From Bacteroidales bacterium (GTDB lineage Bacteria; Bacteroidota; Bacteroidia; Bacteroidales; JAGOPY01): 52,361 nt of DNA. The stretch covers positions 1 to 52,361 of the forward strand of contig JALNZD010000030.1 in assembly GCA_023229505.1 (NCBI GenBank). Direction: 5' to 3'. Shown in pieces: positions 50,414-52,361 of the stretch; within the stretch, counting starts at the first letter, position 1; the number at the start of each line of letters is the position of its first letter. The notes below the pieces were generated by a model. It saw only the letters and a list, made by a program, of their open reading frames with translations. It was not told the DNA's origin and ran no database searches. The position numbers and the translations under genes are program-made.

Positions 50414-50947
50414 CTAACAGATTTTATAAATATCGGCATAGTTCCGTCCGAAACCATCATAATCCAAACCATAGCCAACAATGAAATCGTTAGGTATCTC
50501 CAATCCCAGGTAATCGATCCGGAAGTCCTCCCTGAAAGCGGTTGGTTTGAATAGGAGAGCGACGAGTAAAACCTCGGAAACGCCCTGATACATGAGTTTA
50601 TTGATGAGGTACTGCATCGTGGTCCCGGTATCGATAATATCTTCCAGAATGACCACCGTTCTTCCCCTGAGCTTTTCGTTCAGGCCGATCAGTTCCTTCA
50701 CCTCTGAAGTGGTTTCCGTGCCTGAGTATGAGGCCAGTTTTACAAAACTGATCTCGCTTTCGATTTCAATTTTCCGGTAAAGGTCGGCGGCAAAAATGAA
50801 AGCACCGTTTAGTACAACAAGGAAGATTGGCTTTTTACCTTTAAGGTCCTGGTTCAGCTGAAGCGCAATTCTTTCGACAGCTTCATTGATTTCTTCGGCT
50901 TTAATTGAAAGTTTAAATTCCTTATCTTTGACTTTAATAGTTTTCAT
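50414..50947 (-). CDS. hpt: Hypoxanthine phosphoribosyltransferase
   Basis: Salvages hypoxanthine and guanine to IMP and GMP with PRPP. 177 residues: IKAEEINEAVERIALQLNQDLKGKKPIFLVVLNGAFIFAADL, the PRPP loop VVILEDIIDTGTTM (about 97-110), and the purine-contacting FRIDYLGLEIPNDFIVGYGLDYDGFGRN. Full length. Transcribed away from purE, and its own promoter box (TAACTTTG) is 55 bases upstream. The 14-mer cluster abuts its stop. Confidence 0.96.
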   Translation of the reverse strand: MKTIKVKDKEFKLSIKAEEINEAVERIALQLNQDLKGKKPIFLVVLNGAFIFAADLYRKIEIESEISFVKLASYSGTETTSEVKELIGLNEKLRGRTVVILEDIIDTGTTMQYLINKLMYQGVSEVLLVALLFKPTAFREDFRIDYLGLEIPNDFIVGYGLDYDGFGRNYADIYKIC

Positions 50948-51002
50948 GGAATAATGATAAAGTGGTTGGATTAATTAAGCGTATAAAAATAAAGTTATTT
51001 CG

Positions 51003-51037
51003 CAAAGTTACGCGGAGTAGACGCAAAGTTTCGCAAA
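51003..51037 (-). promoter_or_regulatory. Candidate hpt promoter (TTTG-N23-TAACTTTG)
   Basis: On the minus strand a perfect -7 box (51003-51010) with a TTTG 23 bases upstream (51034-51037). The segment also holds CGCAAAG words repeated 21 bases apart, a multiple of seven. Confidence 0.55.
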
Positions 51038-51072
51038 GGAATCTTGTTTTTAATTCCATATTGGTTCAAGGA

Positions 51073-51146
51073 TTCCAAATATCAAATTTCAATTTTCGAA
51101 TAACAAATTCCCGGACTTAAACCTTAACACTCAAAACTTAAAACTT
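51073..51146. repeat. Heptamer array directly before purE
   Basis: About ten degenerate units (for example TCAAATT, TCAATTT, TCGAATA, ACAAATT, then CGGACTT, AAACCTT, AAAACTT, AAAACTT) end five bases before the purE ATG, replacing the usual promoter and leader space. The AAACCTT arm is the complement of the array at 48684. Confidence 0.7.
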
Positions 51147-51151
51147 ATAAT

Positions 51152-51661
51152 ATGGTTCCTCTTGTCAGCATAATCATGGGCTCCACTTCCGATCTCCCGG
51201 TGATGGAAGAAGCGGCCAAAGTACTGAACGAACTTCAGATTCCTTTTGAAATGAATGCATTATCGGCCCACCGGACGCCTGACAAGGTGGAAGAGTTTGC
51301 CAAATCAGCGGCTGGCCGGGGCATCAAAGTTATCATTGCCGGGGCCGGCATGGCAGCTCATCTGCCGGGTGTCATCGCCGCCATGACTCCGCTACCCGTC
51401 ATTGGCGTGCCGGTAAAATCCTCTCTTGACGGGCTGGATTCGTTACTGGCCATTGTCCAGATGCCACCGGGAATTCCTGTTGCAACGGTTGCTATCAATG
51501 GAGCCCGGAATGCTGGAATTCTCGCTGCACAGATCATTTCGACCGGAAATGAGGAAATTATGAAGAGAATAGTTGATTTTAAGGAAGATTTGAAAGATAA
51601 AATCATCAAGGCAAATGAGGAGATGGGGAAAGTGAAGTTTGATTTTAAAGTTGACAGTTGA
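51152..51661 (+). CDS. purE: N5-carboxyaminoimidazole ribonucleotide mutase
   Basis: Class I PurE, moves the carboxyl group of N5-CAIR to give CAIR in purine synthesis. 169 residues: IIMGSTSDLPVMEEAA (phosphate loop), EMNALSAHRTPDKVEEF with the catalytic His in SAHRTPD, and VIIAGAGMAAHLPGVIAAMTPLPVIGVPV. The ~165-residue length and class I loop fit bacteria, so a purK partner is expected elsewhere. No purK is next to it. No promoter box is seen; a heptamer array lies right before the ATG. Confidence 0.97.
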   Translation: MVPLVSIIMGSTSDLPVMEEAAKVLNELQIPFEMNALSAHRTPDKVEEFAKSAAGRGIKVIIAGAGMAAHLPGVIAAMTPLPVIGVPVKSSLDGLDSLLAIVQMPPGIPVATVAINGARNAGILAAQIISTGNEEIMKRIVDFKEDLKDKIIKANEEMGKVKFDFKVDS

Positions 51662-51672
51662 AATTGGTCAGA

Positions 51673-52218
51673 TTATTTATAAAAACGGTATATAGTTATA
51701 AAATTAAATGTTAGATAAAAAATTAATAATGCTTCAAAACAGCCTAAAATAATATGAAAACATTTAATTTCAGAAGAAAGATAGAAAAATATAACTATAG
51801 AAAACAATGCAGCGAAGCAAAAAAGCAATATATCCACAATCAATTGAATAGTTTTGTTTGTATTTCGATGATGAGTCAGTTTATGATAATCTTCCCAATT
51901 TGGAATCAGACTTATAGTTGAGTCAGAATTGGAATTTTCAATTTTCGGAATCAAAATTTTCTTAATATATAAACCAATTTCTGATACTTTTACATCATTC
52001 ATTAAATATGTCCAACCCAGTACTATAGATACAAATGGAATTATAAGTAATGCCATATTGTATTCGGGTTTTTCTAAAATGAAAGCAAAAACACCACCAA
52101 ATACACCTAGTGTGATGTATATCATATGATCACGAAATTCTATCCGTTTGTTTTGTTCATCTTTTAACTTTTCATACTCCTTTATAAGAAAAAAAACTTT
52201 TCTGTTTATTAATTCCAT
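51673..52218 (-). CDS. Four-helix membrane protein of unknown function, AT-rich
   Basis: 181 residues. A charged helical N-terminus (LIKEYEKLKDEQNKRIEFRDHMIYITLGVFGGVFAFIL) leads into two hydrophobic segments (about 31-48 and MALLIIPFVSIVLGWTYLM, about 56-74), a polar middle (NSNSDSTISLIPNWEDYHKL), and two more (LIVDILLFCFAALFSIVIFFYL and IILGCFEALLIFYLTFNFI). From memory it resembles a conserved family seen sporadically in cyanobacteria and others (EYKTLKDEQK...RDNLLYVTLG), often in variable regions. Base composition is clearly lower in G+C than the neighbouring purE and hpt genes, suggesting recent transfer. Function unknown. Confidence 0.65.
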   Translation of the reverse strand: MELINRKVFFLIKEYEKLKDEQNKRIEFRDHMIYITLGVFGGVFAFILEKPEYNMALLIIPFVSIVLGWTYLMNDVKVSEIGLYIKKILIPKIENSNSDSTISLIPNWEDYHKLTHHRNTNKTIQLIVDILLFCFAALFSIVIFFYLSSEIKCFHIILGCFEALLIFYLTFNFITIYRFYK

Positions 52219-52361
52219 GTTTTTAAGTTTTTTAGTTACTGTTCAGCGGTTATGAACATATTAACAGACCAAAGATAATGAAAGAGTACCTGACCAAAGA
52301 ACGTTTTATAACTTTATTTGACATGGGGTTAATATTTTCCGATACTTGCATTGATGAAAAT
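52219..52361. other. Right edge, no gene recognised
   Basis: 143 bases upstream of the AT-rich membrane protein gene. Presumably holds its promoter, but no TAnnTTTG box or structure is obvious. Confidence 0.5.

Overview
The window looks like chromosomal DNA from a member of the Bacteroidota, most likely an uncultured Bacteroidales-type lineage. The evidence is: several secreted proteins with type IX secretion (T9SS) C-terminal sorting domains; TAnnTTTG promoter -7 boxes in place of sigma70 -10 boxes; few recognisable Shine-Dalgarno sequences; and lineage-typical genes (DUF3822 next to rsmD, DUF2795, short AMP nucleosidase, secreted MsrB-MsrA fusion, single-chain PurL). It is a single contiguous stretch with an accessory patch in the left third.

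Layout. 1-8.8 kb: a truncated ORF at the edge, transaldolase overlapping a GH63-type glucosidase, a DAACS transporter, an outer-membrane protein, a PurF-like protein and a secreted hydrolase. 8.8-15 kb (AT-rich, accessory): a DUF6483-like protein, a frameshifted serine recombinase with an upstream inverted repeat and a downstream terminator, two large T9SS-exported repeat proteins that share 5' and 3' modules, and tRNA-Pro(GGG). 15.3-26 kb: envelope and secreted proteins, a HEFRH/beta-propeller/barrel protein, an AI-2E-type permease, an RluA-type pseudouridine synthase broken by repeats, panB and a lipoprotein. 26-36.6 kb: dnaK, a run of four plus-strand genes ending in cobalamin adenosyltransferase, DUF2795, the minus-strand rsmD-DUF3822 group, AMP nucleosidase and holA. 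36.6-47.7 kb: minus-strand operons (acyl-CoA ligase; msrBA-DUF1295-esterase-SDR; trxB-CDF-purL). 47.7-52.4 kb: holin-like protein, PNPOx-fold protein, PAP2, obgE, hpt, purE and an AT-rich membrane protein.

Purine metabolism recurs (PurF-like, AMP nucleosidase, PurL, Hpt, PurE) but is scattered over several transcription units. The PurF-like protein keeps the PRPP loop and candidate Fe-S cysteines but lacks the N-terminal glutaminase cysteine.

The most unusual feature is a family of degenerate heptanucleotide (7-bp) tandem arrays. They occur in at least eight places, often as two reverse-complementary arms, and lie at stop codons, start codons and convergent gene junctions. One array splits the pseudouridine synthase gene out of frame, one encodes most of a signal peptide, and one encodes the N-region of a lipoprotein. 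A second repeat family, a 14-mer in direct and inverted copies, abuts the stop codons of two unrelated minus-strand genes 27 kb apart. Nothing here is a CRISPR array or a complete insertion sequence.
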